Assembly (NCBI RefSeq): GCF_035083965.1
Contig: NC_089727.1
Span: forward strand, 16,816,769-16,880,768
Direction of reading: 5' to 3'
Length of the DNA: 64,000 nt
From: Branchiostoma lanceolatum
Taxonomy: Eukaryota > Chordata > Leptocardii > Amphioxiformes > Branchiostomatidae
Shown here: in pieces, positions 34,601 through 43,467 of the stretch
Position numbering within the stretch: the first letter of the stretch is position 1
How the letters are laid out: the number at the start of each line of letters is the position of its first letter
Notes under the pieces: model-generated
Seen by the model: the letters and a program-made list of their open reading frames with translations, nothing else
Told to the model about the DNA's origin: nothing
The model's database searches: none
Program-made: the position numbers and the translations under genes

Positions 34601-35460
34601 TCAGTGAGTGAGTGTGCGAGTGAGTGATTGTGCGAGTGAGTGAGTGTGAGTGACTGTGCATGTGAGTGAGTGAGTCAGTCAGTGAGTCAGTGAGTGAGTG
34701 TGCGAGTGAGTGAGTGAGTGAGAGTCAGTGAGTGAGTGAGTGAGTGAGTGATTGTACGAGTGAAAGTGTGTGAGTAAATGAGTGAATGAGTGAGTGAGTG
34801 AGTGAGTGCTTGCGTGAGTGAGTGCGTGAGTGAGTGAGTGAGTGAGTGTTTGCGTGAGTGAGTGAGTGAGTGAGGTGAACACCATGAATTGAGTACTTCA
34901 CAATACATGTATATCCCTTGTTCATGAACTCCAAGTGTAGCATGGCTGCGTTCTTCTTTATGAACTTGTGAAAGTTCAATATCAATGACTTATCCTTAAA
35001 TGGCGCTGCATAAAAGCTATCAAGGGGAAGTGACAATTGGACGTACTGTTAGGCATTAACTTGAACCAAAGAATAGATTCGTTTTATATCAGGTAGGGAA
35101 ATGGGGCAGGGAATTAAAATGGGGTAGGGAGTTTCCCGAGCAGCCTTCGTTACCCCTGCTTCTCCTAAAGGGTCAGTGAAGTCATGCTTGTCTCGAGCAT
35201 TGATGTTTCTGACCTAGGGTGAAGAGATGCTGCTACAGTAAGAATTAGTTCAGTGCTTTGATGAGTGGCCCCCTACGGCCTTGCACTGAGCGAGTTCGTT
35301 AAAAAAAAATCACAACATTTTTCCCTTCCATCTCCCCCCTCCCCTCACCCAGGCGATGTTCTTTGCCGACCAACTTCTCAAGTCGCCGGTGAAGGGGCTA
35401 GACTTTCCGCAGAAGATCACCGAGACGTCTTTTACTCAGCAGAGAAAGAAAGTGCGCTGA
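25607..35460 (+). CDS. CFAP157: Cilia- and flagella-associated protein 157
   Basis: Eleven exons: 25607-25773, 26478-26627, 27570-27691, 28274-28427, 29613-29775, 30345-30449, 31298-31468, 31961-32071, 33392-33600, 34077-34290, 35353-35460. They total 1674 nt, 557 aa; all introns are GT-AG and all phases agree. The N-terminus is lysine-rich (residues 1-18). EFYMIQIKDLE (41-51) and FLKRTLQERIDEVADL (from Phe88), then EFQETKDNLSTEN, LAGLEEFKIQREEL, VNQVAAEFRKVSN and VIRLLTEKSKE, run as one long coiled coil in the order seen in vertebrate CFAP157 (about 520 aa in human). The C-terminal third is less structured and contains SVGVQT (512-517), which resembles a dynein-light-chain docking motif (inference). 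Vertebrate CFAP157 is a FOXJ1-dependent basal-body/axoneme protein required for sperm flagella in mouse. Introns are full of mobile elements, listed separately. Confidence 0.93.
26250..26420 (+). mobile_element. LINE 3' terminal fragment in CFAP157 intron 1
   Basis: The plus strand reads a remnant like KVGSFVFHCLGKRSQT, followed by TTGCAATTAGCCTACGGGCA and GCAATAAACTT. The same tail, TTGCAATTAGCCTACGRGCA, occurs at 63560-63590 and in reverse at 56985-57043, so this is one LINE family. Confidence 0.65.
26777..27077. mobile_element. Inverted-repeat transposon with 8-bp TSD in CFAP157 intron 2
   Basis: Ends TAGCCTGGCGTCCAGCC and GGCTGGACTCCAGGCTA with about 45-bp arms. GCAAATTG flanks both sides (26769-26776 and 27078-27085), a perfect 8-bp duplication as made by hAT transposases. 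The interior carries two direct copies of CAACAATAACACTTGA. Confidence 0.75.
27291..27323 (-). ncRNA. Hammerhead-like motif in CFAP157 intron 2
   Basis: Minus strand: CUGAAGA, an extra A, stem GGUGUCU, loop GAC, stem AGACGCC, then GAAACGUC. The 7-bp stem II is nearly perfect (one G-U pair). It is followed downstream on the same strand by CUGGUUGUGUA, a tail shared with the motif at 30710-30739. Confidence 0.45.
27764..28243 (+). mobile_element. tRNA-derived SINE in CFAP157 intron 3
   Basis: The Pol III head has an A box (TGGCGTGATGG, about 27776-27786) and a B box (GAGTTCGAACCC, 27819-27830). A conserved body (CCCTTGGGAAAGGCACTTAA, GTGTTTGGGGAGAGCCACA) and a tail of AATA repeats follow. A second copy lies inverted at 58877-59180. 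Near its 3' end, this copy contains a piece of CFAP157 exon 2 (28168-28216). Confidence 0.85.
28168..28216 (+). pseudogene. Duplicated fragment of CFAP157 exon 2 with its splice acceptor
   Basis: This 49-bp segment matches 26453-26501 at 45 positions. It includes the end of intron 1, the TTCTTAG acceptor and the first 24 bp of exon 2 (ACAAGAGCTGAAGGCTAA). It is in the same orientation, inside intron 3 and inside a SINE. If used as an exon after exon 1, it would read on for about a dozen codons and then stop in the SINE tail. Confidence 0.85.
28456..28841. mobile_element. Inverted-repeat transposon with 8-bp TSD in CFAP157 intron 4
   Basis: Ends CACCCTCCTGAAAGCAGAGC and its complement with long arms (ATCGCTCGATTCGTTAGCTC, GACACGGTTCTGGCGACGT on both sides). 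ATTGTACC flanks both ends (28448-28455 and 28842-28849), a perfect 8-bp duplication. The form is non-autonomous and hAT-like. Confidence 0.8.
28906..29085 (-). mobile_element. Second type of tRNA-derived SINE in CFAP157 intron 4
   Basis: The minus strand reads GAGCTCAACTGGCGCATGG (A-box region), then GAGACCCTGGTTCAATCTTG (B box), then a GC-rich body. It differs from the SINE at 27764-28243. Confidence 0.6.
29807..30002. mobile_element. Short inverted-repeat element in CFAP157 intron 5
   Basis: Ends TAGGGTCACATTTCC and GGAAATGTGACCCTA, with inner GGGGCCCGGCCGGG against CCCGGCCGGGCCCC. It lies about 30 bp after the donor of exon 5. A relative is at about 22531-22720. Confidence 0.7.
30503..30663. 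mobile_element. Foldback MITE of the CTCCAAGCAGA family in CFAP157 intron 6
   Basis: Termini TACTCTCCAAGCAGAGG and its complement with about 65-bp arms. The flanks GAAAATTAC (30494-30502) and GTAAATTAC (30664-30672) match at 8 of 9 positions, a 9-bp duplication like that of its relatives. Confidence 0.85.
30700..30950. repeat. Inverted pair of hammerhead-like motifs in CFAP157 intron 6
   Basis: Minus strand at 30710-30739: CUGAGAA, then GAGGACGGAUGGUCACC, then GAAACGUC. Plus strand at 30902-30930: CUGAGGA, AU, GUGA, loop, UCAC, C, GAAA. The outer flanks CACAACCAGGG and CTCTGGTTGTGC are also inverted, so one terminal-repeat type of a Penelope-like element is present in both orientations. Confidence 0.5.
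31606..31895. repeat. Left arm of a large inverted repeat around CFAP157 exon 8
   Basis: This roughly 290-bp segment matches the reverse complement of 33037-33327 at an estimated 85% or more. Shared blocks include GCTACATGTACTTCAGGTTT, TTTTTCTTTTTATTTGAGTT and CACACATGCCAACGG. It ends 65 bp before exon 8 (31961-32071). Confidence 0.85.
32095..33030. repeat. Inner diverged inverted repeat in CFAP157 intron 8
   Basis: About 32200-32300 and 32815-32925 are diverged reverse complements (GATGACTGA, ACACGTGAC, GTAACGTAA, ATTTACGTCCG blocks). They suggest an older foldback element inside the outer inverted repeat. Confidence 0.55.
33037..33327. repeat. Right arm of the large inverted repeat around CFAP157 exon 8
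   Basis: Reverse complement of 31606-31895 with a poly-G run (33148-33158) not present in the other arm. It ends 64 bp before exon 9 (33392). Confidence 0.85.
33605..33797. repeat. (GTTCT)n microsatellite in CFAP157 intron 9
   Basis: Degenerate TGTTC/TGTAC pentamers beginning directly after the donor of exon 9. Confidence 0.9.
34335..34876. repeat. (GAGT)n tetranucleotide array in CFAP157 intron 10
   Basis: About 540 bp of GAGT/GTGT/GCGA variants. The minus strand is open in several frames as HSLT repeats; these are not genes. The array starts about 45 bp after the exon 10 donor. Confidence 0.95.
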
Positions 35461-35587
35461 ACGTCTTGAAACTTGCCTCGGGCATCTTTAAGTCGTTACG
35501 TTACATACTCCTTGAATGGTATCTCAATGTACTGTATGTTGCTAAGAGCGAGTTACAATAGGATTGTCACGTTGTATATTTCAATGT

Positions 35588-36110
35588 ATTGTATGAATGA
35601 AAGACCTTTATTGCACGTTTATGCTCTGATGAGCTAAGTACAGGTCATGGTAACAAGCAGAAGAACAATAACAGTGATAACAAAAGGTGATATCTAACTG
35701 CATCTAAATACTAATTAATACCGCTATGTACAGGTTCAATTTCTTCTCGCTTCTTGTTGTAGATATATGAGCATACAGGGTTAATGAGATATGGCTTGTC
35801 TAGTTTCATAATGAATACAAGTTTTTCTGAGCTATCTAAACAACGAAAACTAGGAAATTTATCTTGTATACAATTAAAGAGGATATTTCTCTCATTGTTG
35901 TATAGTGTACAATCAACAACAAAGTGACACTCATCCTCAATCTCACCTAAATCACAGTATTGGCAAGTTCTATGCTCCAAAGGAATGCGGTTATGTCTAC
36001 CTTGTACATGGTATATAGCATTTAAACTTGAAAGAGATTGACTAAGAGTATTTCCTAATACTCTCATCGTGGTGCTAGAGGAACGGCTCAACATGCATGC
36101 TGTTTTAGAG
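35588..36110 (-). mobile_element. LINE 3' end downstream of CFAP157
   Basis: The minus strand reads SSLNAIYHVQGRHNRIPLEH, RTCQYCDLGEIEDECHF and VVDCTLYNNERNILF: the CxxC-HF-C tail of a CR1/L2-like ORF2. The 3' end is GCAATAAAGGTCTTTCATTC. It lies just downstream of CFAP157 in the opposite orientation. Confidence 0.8.
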
Positions 36111-36236
36111 TATGATGTAATAAAAGGATGATATCATCTAGGCCATTTCTGAAAGCGTCATCAGCGTGATATATCGTGACTACCTGCCTGTTTCGGACTC
36201 CGATCCGAAATAGTAAAGCCAGTGTGCACCCCGACC

Positions 36237-36689
36237 AATCAAACCACGTGAATCGCATTGAAACTCAGATTTTTATCAGCCATTTCCCGACAAATCGCTT
36301 TCTAACTTGCGTTTACGACTACATCTGACCAAACAAACTCGCCAGTGAGATGGTGGAAGGTTTCAGCTTCCAAAAGATGTTTTTAGATTGACAATTTTGC
36401 CACTTTGGAAGTGATTGAATCCGCCAGCGATTTAACGTTTAAAAAAGATAGTTTCTACTACATTGTACTTTTCTCTAAACGTTAAATCGCGGGCAGATTC
36501 AATCACTTCCAAAGTGGCAAAATTGTCAATCTAAAAACAGCTTTTGGAAGCTGAAACCTTACACCATCTCACTGGCGAGTTTGTTTGGTCAGATGTAGTC
36601 GTTAACAGAAACCGATTTGTCGGGGAATGGCTGATACGAATCTGATTCTGAGTTTCAATGCGTTTCACGTGGTTTGATTGGTCGGGGTG
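36237..36689. mobile_element. Long foldback MITE, CACCCCGACCAATCAAACC
   Basis: Arms of about 200 bp pair almost throughout around a short loop near 36445-36470. GTGTG flanks both ends (36232-36236 and 36690-36694), a possible 5-bp duplication. A deleted copy is at 2881-3207. Confidence 0.8.
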
Positions 36690-36694
36690 GTGTG

Positions 36695-37820
36695 GGGTTA
36701 TTCGTATTTCATAGCAGGACATGAGATCAGTAAAGTCTACCTACGAAGTCGCTGTACTGATTGATCAACAAACAAACAAATAGAAAGGAATAAACTGACA
36801 TATCATAGAATAATTACGCCTCTGTTGTGCTTTGAAAGTGATGTTCGATTCTTGCTCTAATAAGAACTTTTAGTTAGGCCACGTTCACTCGTTTTGTGGA
36901 TGATATCCTCTGGACATAAAAGACTCACGTCAGCGCACACAAACTGAGGTGCATTGTATACACGGAAAAGCGTCGTCTAACGGCTAGAATTATCATTGCA
37001 GGAAAACACGTATCCAGTAGGGGTGAAATATTGGATCGCTAGGGGTCCCCACTAAGACGAATACCAGCAGCAAGCGTTCAGCTTTAATATCTAAAAAAAC
37101 ACGTTTAACGTTGACGTTATAACTGTTAAATGAACCAATACTAGTCAAACGTATTTAGCAGGAATGTAACAAAGACCGTAAGGGGTGGACTGTGAGAACA
37201 TGGAAGCCGAAATGTTTAATTAATTTTTCCAAAAATGAAAAAAGCGGAAATTCATCCCCAATCGCACATCCGTTTTAGAGCACCCGTTGTGAAAAGGCCC
37301 GTTCTAGTTACTAGTAAAAAATTGTCTCTCATTCCAAGATTTGGCCATTATACGAATTGGCAATTGAAATGGGCTCTTATGGGGGTTCTAATTTAGGTCT
37401 TTTCTGCTCTTGTTCTTGACATTGAGGCTCGCCCCGACTACCTGAATTTTATAAATTTATCACGACAGAACCGTTTGTCAAGATGTCAGGCCTGTTCATG
37501 GCCATGGGTTCACCTGGACAAGCTTGGCGACCAACGCAGTGAGGGGCACCGACACCGATTTTGAAATGATAGCCCCGCCCTGGTGCGTTCTGTCGCAGAG
37601 GTGGCCGTGGAGGGAGAGAAACGTTAAAAATCCCGACCACTCCTAGCCGAAACCTCTGCTTGTAGAATACAAATACACCATACATGGTCAGAATCGTCTC
37701 TGTTCATCGTATTTCTACTGTAAGGAAGAAGACTAGGAAGTCAAAGTGTAAGTTATATCCATTTGTTTAATGTTTTAGAGTCACCAATCTTTACTTACCA
37801 AGTCGGTCCCGTTCAACTCG
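36695..37820. other. No gene recognised; decayed MITE ends
   Basis: Around 37449-37690 there are remnants of a CTCCAAGCAGA-type element (AACCTCTGCTTGTAGAATAC at the right). Nothing else identified. Confidence 0.45.
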
Positions 37821-37844
37821 GTTTCCAGCTGTTCGCTTCTTCAG
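37821..37844 (-). ncRNA. Hammerhead-like motif
   Basis: Minus strand: CUGAAGA, an extra A, GC, GAACA, GC, UG, GAAAC. Stem II is short, so this is the weakest of the plausible copies. Confidence 0.3.
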
Positions 37845-37945
37845 CCTGAGCCGAGTGTGATGACGGATTGTCTAACAAGTTAGGGACAAATCAGTAAGGT
37901 CAGGAATGAGAGGTTCGCTTAGATCATAAAGACTTTTCTATGATC

Positions 37946-38503
37946 ATGCCCGTAGCCAGGATTTTGAATGGGGGGTTCTTTTTTATGTTTGAGGGACCAA
38001 CGAGCGCCATAGGCGCGAGCTTCCTAGGGGGGTTCGGGGGTATGCCCCCCCCCCGGGAAATTTTAGAAATTGAACCTTCTGATATGGCATTTCCTGTGTT
38101 TCTGAGAGTATTTCAAAGAAAGAAATCAGAGAAAAAGTCAGCAGTTTTTCTAGGATTTCAGTTCCGCTGGTGATACAAATAGATCCACCTTGAAAAAAAA
38201 CCTTGGACGTTAAAAAGTGGACCCTCGAGCGTTTCAAATTCTAAGAATTGAACCTTCAGTTCTGAAAGGGCATTTCCTGTGTTTTTGAGAGAATTTCAGA
38301 GGAAAAATAAGAGACAAAGTTTTTTCTAGGATTCTAGCTTCTGTGGCATTGCTGGTGATACAAATAAGTCCACCTTGAAAAAAAATCTTGAACATTAAAA
38401 AGAGGACCTTCAAGACTGTGAAAGTGGACCTTCAAGCCAATTAGGAGGGGGGGTTCTTCCGAACCCCCCGAATACCCCCCCCCCCCCGGCTACGGGCATG
38501 ATG
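37946..38503. mobile_element. Inverted-repeat element with internal duplication
   Basis: Ends CATGCCCGTAGCCAGGATTT and the complement of CCGGCTACGGGCATG, next to poly-C/poly-G runs (GGGGGGTTC against GAACCCCCC). The interior contains a direct duplication of about 130 bp (TGGCATTTCCTGTGTTTCTG and GGGCATTTCCTGTGTTTTTG, each followed by GAGAGWATTTCA). Confidence 0.65.
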
Positions 38504-38959
38504 ATAGAGCTATCCACTCTATATTGTCAAACAATTAGAAGTATGCGCTCATTAAAGTTTATGGGCAAGGGCTGACTATAACCATGTAGGACGAAGAGTT
38601 GTAAGAACGCATTTCCCTAGAATCTAGCTCTACGCCTACAAGACGACAATGGTTCTCCCCTGTTGAAAGTTTGTGTCACAGGTCGTCTGCAGTAATTCCT
38701 TGTTATAATAATCCCCAGACCCTGAGGAGACCTCTCGCGGAGACATATGTGCTTCACGTCGCCAGCACTCAGGCTCATACAGACCGACTGAACGTGACTT
38801 ATCGTGCACATACTCTCCAAGCAGAGGTTGTTGGGGAAACGGTGACCTTCATATAACATGCCCTGTGTTTTGGTGGGGAGAGCTATACAAATAAACGGGG
38901 CATATATTAGAAGATCATCATCGATAACCTCTGTAACAGCGGGGTTCAAGCGCCACCAA

Positions 38960-39090
38960 CTGACCAGTCTAACTGGTCTGGATCTTTTAGCCTAGTGGTT
39001 AAAAGATCCAGACCAGTTAGACTGGCGTGCGTGCCTGTGATCTGGCTGCCCGGTTTCGGCGTGGGTTCGAATCCCGGGGTCCAGGATCAC
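38960..39090 (+). repeat. tRNA-derived SINE head with a hairpin insertion
   Basis: An A box (TAGCCTAGTGGTTAA, about 38990-39004) and a B box (GGGTTCGAATCCCG) lie too far apart for a working tRNA. Between them, AAGATCCAGACCAGTTAGAC repeats the upstream GTCTAACTGGTCTGGATCTT in reverse, so a foldback duplication has interrupted the head. Confidence 0.55.
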
Positions 39091-39474
39091 TTGTTTCTAC
39101 TCGCTTCTTAGTTTGACCTCTACATGGAGAGTACCTTGTGGTCGGATATCTACAACGTCGGAGCCAGGCGTGATATCATCTACTAGTATATATATATATC
39201 TGCCATACAAAGGGATATATGATCATATATAGTACTCTGGCGATTCGTGTCTTTAAATGATCTTTTTTTAAGATAAGAAAACAAAAACTCGTCCTTGAGT
39301 AGTCAGAAAATGGTGAGCCGTTATCCTGTCCCGCATTTCACAGCTTTGAAAGAGAGAGGGTATCTAATACAGTAGTTAGGACTTTGTACGTGTTACAAAT
39401 ATAATAGACACACCTGTTCCAGATAAAGCATTTTCCTGTGACAGAGCCAAACCCCCGTATACCTTCTTCAACTT

Positions 39475-39650
39475 CAACTTCAAGTTAAGTAACCCCCCGA
39501 TAACCCCGCGAGGGGCAAAGTAGGGGGGGAGGAGGTCCCAGGCTAAGGCGGCCAGGCCTCCAGCCTGGCGCGGAATGACTCAACGGTGGGAGCCGTAACA
39601 ACCGCGCCAGGCAAGGCGTTCCACTCGGGGAAAAGGGTTATATGCGGACT
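39475..39650 (-). mobile_element. LINE ORF2 C-terminal fragment
   Basis: The minus strand reads EWNALPGAVVTAPTVESFRA, then RLEA: the typical C-terminal end of LINE reverse-transcriptase ORFs (WNxLPxxVVxAxSVxSFKxRL). It ends in a GAAGTT-type simple tail. Confidence 0.65.
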
Positions 39651-40020
39651 CGGTTATACTATAGGAGAATGGCACAAAGCAGCTAAGGATATGCATCCTT
39701 CACTGGAAGTAAACCACAAGGGGATAGATGTCGGGCTTCTGACAGCCCTTATCATCGATCTCGATCCCGGATATTTGTAAGGAAGAGTTCATCCGGACAC
39801 GAAGGATGTGGTCGACAGACAGACTCTCCAAATGAGGGAAACATTTTCTCATGTCAAATTCCTCTCTGAGCCCGCCCCCTGGAGACTGCATTGATAAGTG
39901 CACAGCTTATCGGAAATGGAAAGTTTTGAAGAAAGTGATTTACTTAAGACCACTAGATCAGTGAAGTCCCCTCCTCATCTTTCTTTCCGGAATGATTTTG
40001 TTTGTTGAAATAATAAAGCC

Positions 40021-40267
40021 CCCCCCCCCTCTCACTGGACCCGCAACACGTTGGCGACCTCGCTGCGACCGACTGATTGGACACCGCGCTAAACGAATTT
40101 CATCGATAAATAACGAATCTTTTTACGCTTTGTTTGATTGTTTGTATTCTTAGTCATACATGTATACGTTTTGCATGGTGTTCCCATTGTAAAGTCAAGG
40201 CTAACTCAAATCCAATCTAGGACGCAGCGAGGTCGCCAGCGTGTCGCGGGTCCAGTGAGAGGGGGGA
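40021..40267. mobile_element. MITE, CCCCCTCTCACTGGACCCGC ends (copy 1)
   Basis: Ends TCTCACTGGACCCGCAACACG and the complement of CGTGTCGCGGGTCCAGTGAGA with further pairing GCGACCTCGCTGCG against CGCAGCGAGGTCGC. Copy 2 is at 50813-51060. Confidence 0.75.
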
Positions 40268-42478
40268 CGACGTTACATGATAGATGGAACACTGATGGAC
40301 AGGTAACATATTGTATAACTGAGATGAAACGCGGTACAAACCATGAAATAGCATGAGGTACAATGCCACTAGGAGGGAGGGGCTGTAGCAATAAACCATT
40401 TCAAGTCGTCTTGCCTCCTGCCTTACACGCGGAGTTATGAATTGGGAACACCCATCGCGGTTACTGAATTACACTCAACACATGTTGGAAAGTTGGTCTA
40501 GTCAGAGTCCAGGCACTATTCACTGACTGTGTGCTCTACGGTGATCCTAGTTCAATATGTTAGTTTAAGCAAGACAGCTTGAAAAGATACATGGAGCTAC
40601 CGCAGCTGGAATGAATGGAAAGTCTTAAAGGGCAGAAGTTTAAGCAACTTTTCTTGTTTTGACCGCTAGCATTCCTGGGGCGGCCCGGGCCGATGTCGTG
40701 AGGAGTTGTCAGCCCAGTTTTGTCACCGGCGCTGTCGGACGTTCTGAGACTTAGGCCCGGGGAGTGGGGAAAACGGTCGGGAACTAATTAGACGCTGACA
40801 GAACCCGACACTTCTCCAGAGTGTCCCACTTCGTTGTACATACCGACGGGTAGAAAGGTAAGGGCGATCCCGGGGTGCTAGTTTGATATCGAGGTATTCC
40901 TGCATTCTTCGCGGTCTTGCCCCGAGGCAGAGGCCCTACAGCTAGCCCGAGAGGACCGGAAAATTCGACTTCTTCCAGCCTTACTTGGTCTCAAGTTCAC
41001 AGCGTGTCATTGGCGGTGTCCTTCTGGTGGGTCGCTGTTCACGGTCGACTACAAGCCTTGGATCGTAAAGAACTCGTGTCGCCTGCGGGCGAGGGGCATT
41101 CCATACAGTGCCTGAAGTCACAGTCGTGACCTCAGCAAGGTAGGAATCGGTTGTTTACAGAGCTCACCATTTACACCGATCCCGGGTGTCGTGGAGAACT
41201 CATTCGGCACGGACCAGGGGAGTCGCGAGGGCGTGTCTCACGCCGCCCGTGTGGTCACTTCAAGACGTTTTTGTTGAGTCTTCAGACGTGGAACCTCTCC
41301 GAGTCGTGTTACGTTTTAGCCGACGCTAGGAGGACAGAGCCGCGACTATTCCAGGATCCGAGACACAGGGCCACAGTCTATAGATTGTTTGTATGACTTA
41401 CAACACAGGAGTCAATTGATTTGCGGATTGTGGAGGCGGGCTAGCGCGTGCGCCCGAAGGCCTGTCCCGTCCATTTAGCCTCAGCGCTCCGCCGGTCGGG
41501 TTGGCACAAAAACTTTTCACTCTTGCGTGGATGTCTAAAGGACAAGACTTCAAGTAGAGTCAACGAGTCGCGATCAATCAACCCCGTGCCTTTCAACTAC
41601 AACACCCGCCGTGTGGCGTACGGGATTGATTTTTCTCTGGCAGTCCTGGGAACGAGGTGCTAACTTTGTTTGTGTCGTCTGATTTTTACTTCCTTCGTCG
41701 TAAGGCTTATCGCAGCGGCACAAGTTTCCTCATCGCGTGACGTTTCATATTTCACGGAGACCTTGGATGGAAAGGACAGCCTGTAGGCACTTGGGACTGT
41801 TGATGTAAACTTCAACTCCAAGGTTTGTGACTCCTTTTCAAGTTCAGGGTCAATGAAGAGAGTTTCCGTTTTATATATATTTCGCAGTAAGTCGTCGGCG
41901 CCAAGTAGTATTCTTCAACTCTCGCGCGGTGTATCGTATGACGTTTTAGCTTTGTTTGGTTTATAGACGCGAAACTTCACAGCCTTTAAACACTATTAGG
42001 AAAGCCTGGATATCCTCTGGGAGTGCTCAAGTCTTTAGCACGGACACTGTTCATGTTTAGGTAACCTTAGGACCCCGTTAACGAGGGTAAGAACCCTGAA
42101 TGACCAATTGTTTCACAGCGGGGACATCATGGGACGTGTGGGTACGATTTCAGTTTAATAGGAAGTCTTTCACAAGTGGAAGGCTCCGTGAGACGATGCA
42201 ATCTTATCAAGAGCGGAGGTAACGAATGAGGAGTGAAAACGCCTGCGAGGAACGGACTTAAGGTTTAGTACCGAACCAGATTTAACTGTGGCTTCGCGTG
42301 TGTGTCGGAGGAATCTAGGACTTTGACTCAAATCTGGAGCTGTTTTTGCAACCAACCAAACTGCGTTGTAAGTAAAGCTGTGTTTTTGCGGGAAGACAGT
42401 TATTGTTGTTGTCGCCGGGACAGTCTGGGTCATTGGAATACATTCCGAACTTCCACAAGATTGTCATTCGCGCGTTTC
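40268..42478. other. GC-richer upstream region of the intronless secreted gene
   Basis: No repeats from 40700 to 42500, and GC content higher than the surroundings. A candidate leader-exon donor (AGCAAG|GTAGGA, 41140) and a candidate acceptor (GTTTTCAG, ending at 42585) would allow a 5' UTR intron, but this needs transcript evidence. Confidence 0.35.
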
Positions 42479-42492
42479 GTATCCATAGCAAC
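42479..42492. promoter_or_regulatory. X-box-like site upstream of the intronless paralogue
   Basis: GTATCCATAGCAAC, whose complement GTTGCTATGGATAC differs at two positions from the second X-box of the paralogue (GTTGCTATGGTGAC). It lies 127 bp before the ATG. Confidence 0.45.
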
Positions 42493-42618
42493 CGCGTGTC
42501 CGGACATGTAAGACCCTTTCTCATTAGAATTGTAATTTTCTTCGTGACGTCCACGGAAGTCGGACTTTAAAGTTTTAGTTTTCAGATCGGCAGAGACAGA
42601 CAGAAGTAGGAAGCAACC

Positions 42619-43467
42619 ATGCAGGTGTTTCGTACGTCCCTCCTTTTCGCCTCGGCTCAGATCGCACTCTTCATCGGCCTGCTACCCTCGGCGGCCTCCG
42701 AGGAGATCCGAACGGCAGGACGTATGGAGGACCAGCGGTGCATTTGCACCTACATCCCGCCGTACGTCGCTGCGGACTCCCCGCGGTCCAACTCCGTGCA
42801 GTGCCCCGCCGGAAACTCGGAGGACGTCCCGTTCCTGAAGCGGGAAATTGAGTTCCTGCAGGAGCATCACATCGCCAACCGCAAGCAGCTGAACTTCCAG
42901 ACGGAGCGCCTCCAGAACGTGTCCGTGCACATCTGGCGACTAGAGGAGCGGTACCGCGAGCGACTCGGCCAGCAGAGGACCTGGGAGGTGCGACTTCTCT
43001 CCCTCATCGAAGAAAATAAACAACTGCGAGGCGCCGTCTTTCAGCAAGACGAAAGTCTGAAGCTCGTGACGTCCAGACTGGAATCTATGACTAGGGAGTT
43101 GACGTATTTACGCGATTTGAACTGGAGAATCCAGTTTCGGGTCCAGGAGGAATCCTTGAAGAACAAGATGTACCGGCAGTCGGTGGAAGAGATACGGAAG
43201 CGACTATTCGCGGCGGAGGGGGACGTAGGGGAGTTCCTGTGGGCGCTGACGAGAGTGTTGGCCACCATGCCGGTGTCAGCGCGCAAAAAGCTGCACGAGA
43301 TGGTGGCATTGGCGCAGACGACACCGACTGAGGAACCCCCTGAAATGGCGGGAAAACCGAACGCTGCATGGGAGCCCATCCCGACCGACGCCTCTGAGGA
43401 GAGAGCTGAGTTCGTCGCTACGCCGAAGCCACGGAGGAGGTCCGTGAAGAAAATGCTCGGCACGTAG
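42619..43467 (+). CDS. Secreted noelin-N-terminal-like coiled-coil protein (intronless paralogue)
   Basis: A single open frame of 282 aa. Residues 1 to about 27 form a signal peptide. RCICTYIPPY follows, with Cys41, Cys43 and then Cys62. A coiled coil runs from about residue 68 to 215 with an N-glycosylation sequon at Asn100 (QNVSV), and a conserved EGDVGEFLWAL segment is near residue 205. The C-terminus ATPKPRRRSVKK is rich in basic residues. It aligns over its whole length with the two-exon protein at 18907-21984: AG..ED.RCICT.IPPY.AAD, ANR.QLN.QT.RL.N, RDLN.R, EFLWA and TPKPRRRS are shared. The CxC...C and NxS layout resembles the noelin/olfactomedin N-terminal domain; no olfactomedin domain is present. 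The missing intron means either retroposition (no poly-A or TSD is obvious) or intron loss. The frame is intact. Function unknown. Confidence 0.82.
   Translation: MQVFRTSLLFASAQIALFIGLLPSAASEEIRTAGRMEDQRCICTYIPPYVAADSPRSNSVQCPAGNSEDVPFLKREIEFLQEHHIANRKQLNFQTERLQNVSVHIWRLEERYRERLGQQRTWEVRLLSLIEENKQLRGAVFQQDESLKLVTSRLESMTRELTYLRDLNWRIQFRVQEESLKNKMYRQSVEEIRKRLFAAEGDVGEFLWALTRVLATMPVSARKKLHEMVALAQTTPTEEPPEMAGKPNAAWEPIPTDASEERAEFVATPKPRRRSVKKMLGT

Noticed and set aside
34308..35036. Histidine/serine/threonine-rich minus-strand frames
   Set aside because: Translations of the GAGT array in CFAP157 intron 10, antisense to the gene.
35711..36094. 127-codon minus frame as a cellular gene
   Set aside because: CxxC-HF-C pattern and AATAAAG-type tail mark it as a LINE 3' end.
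38984..39090. Functional tRNA gene
   Set aside because: A and B boxes are present, but the spacing is far too long and no acceptor or anticodon stem forms; a SINE head with a foldback insertion fits better.
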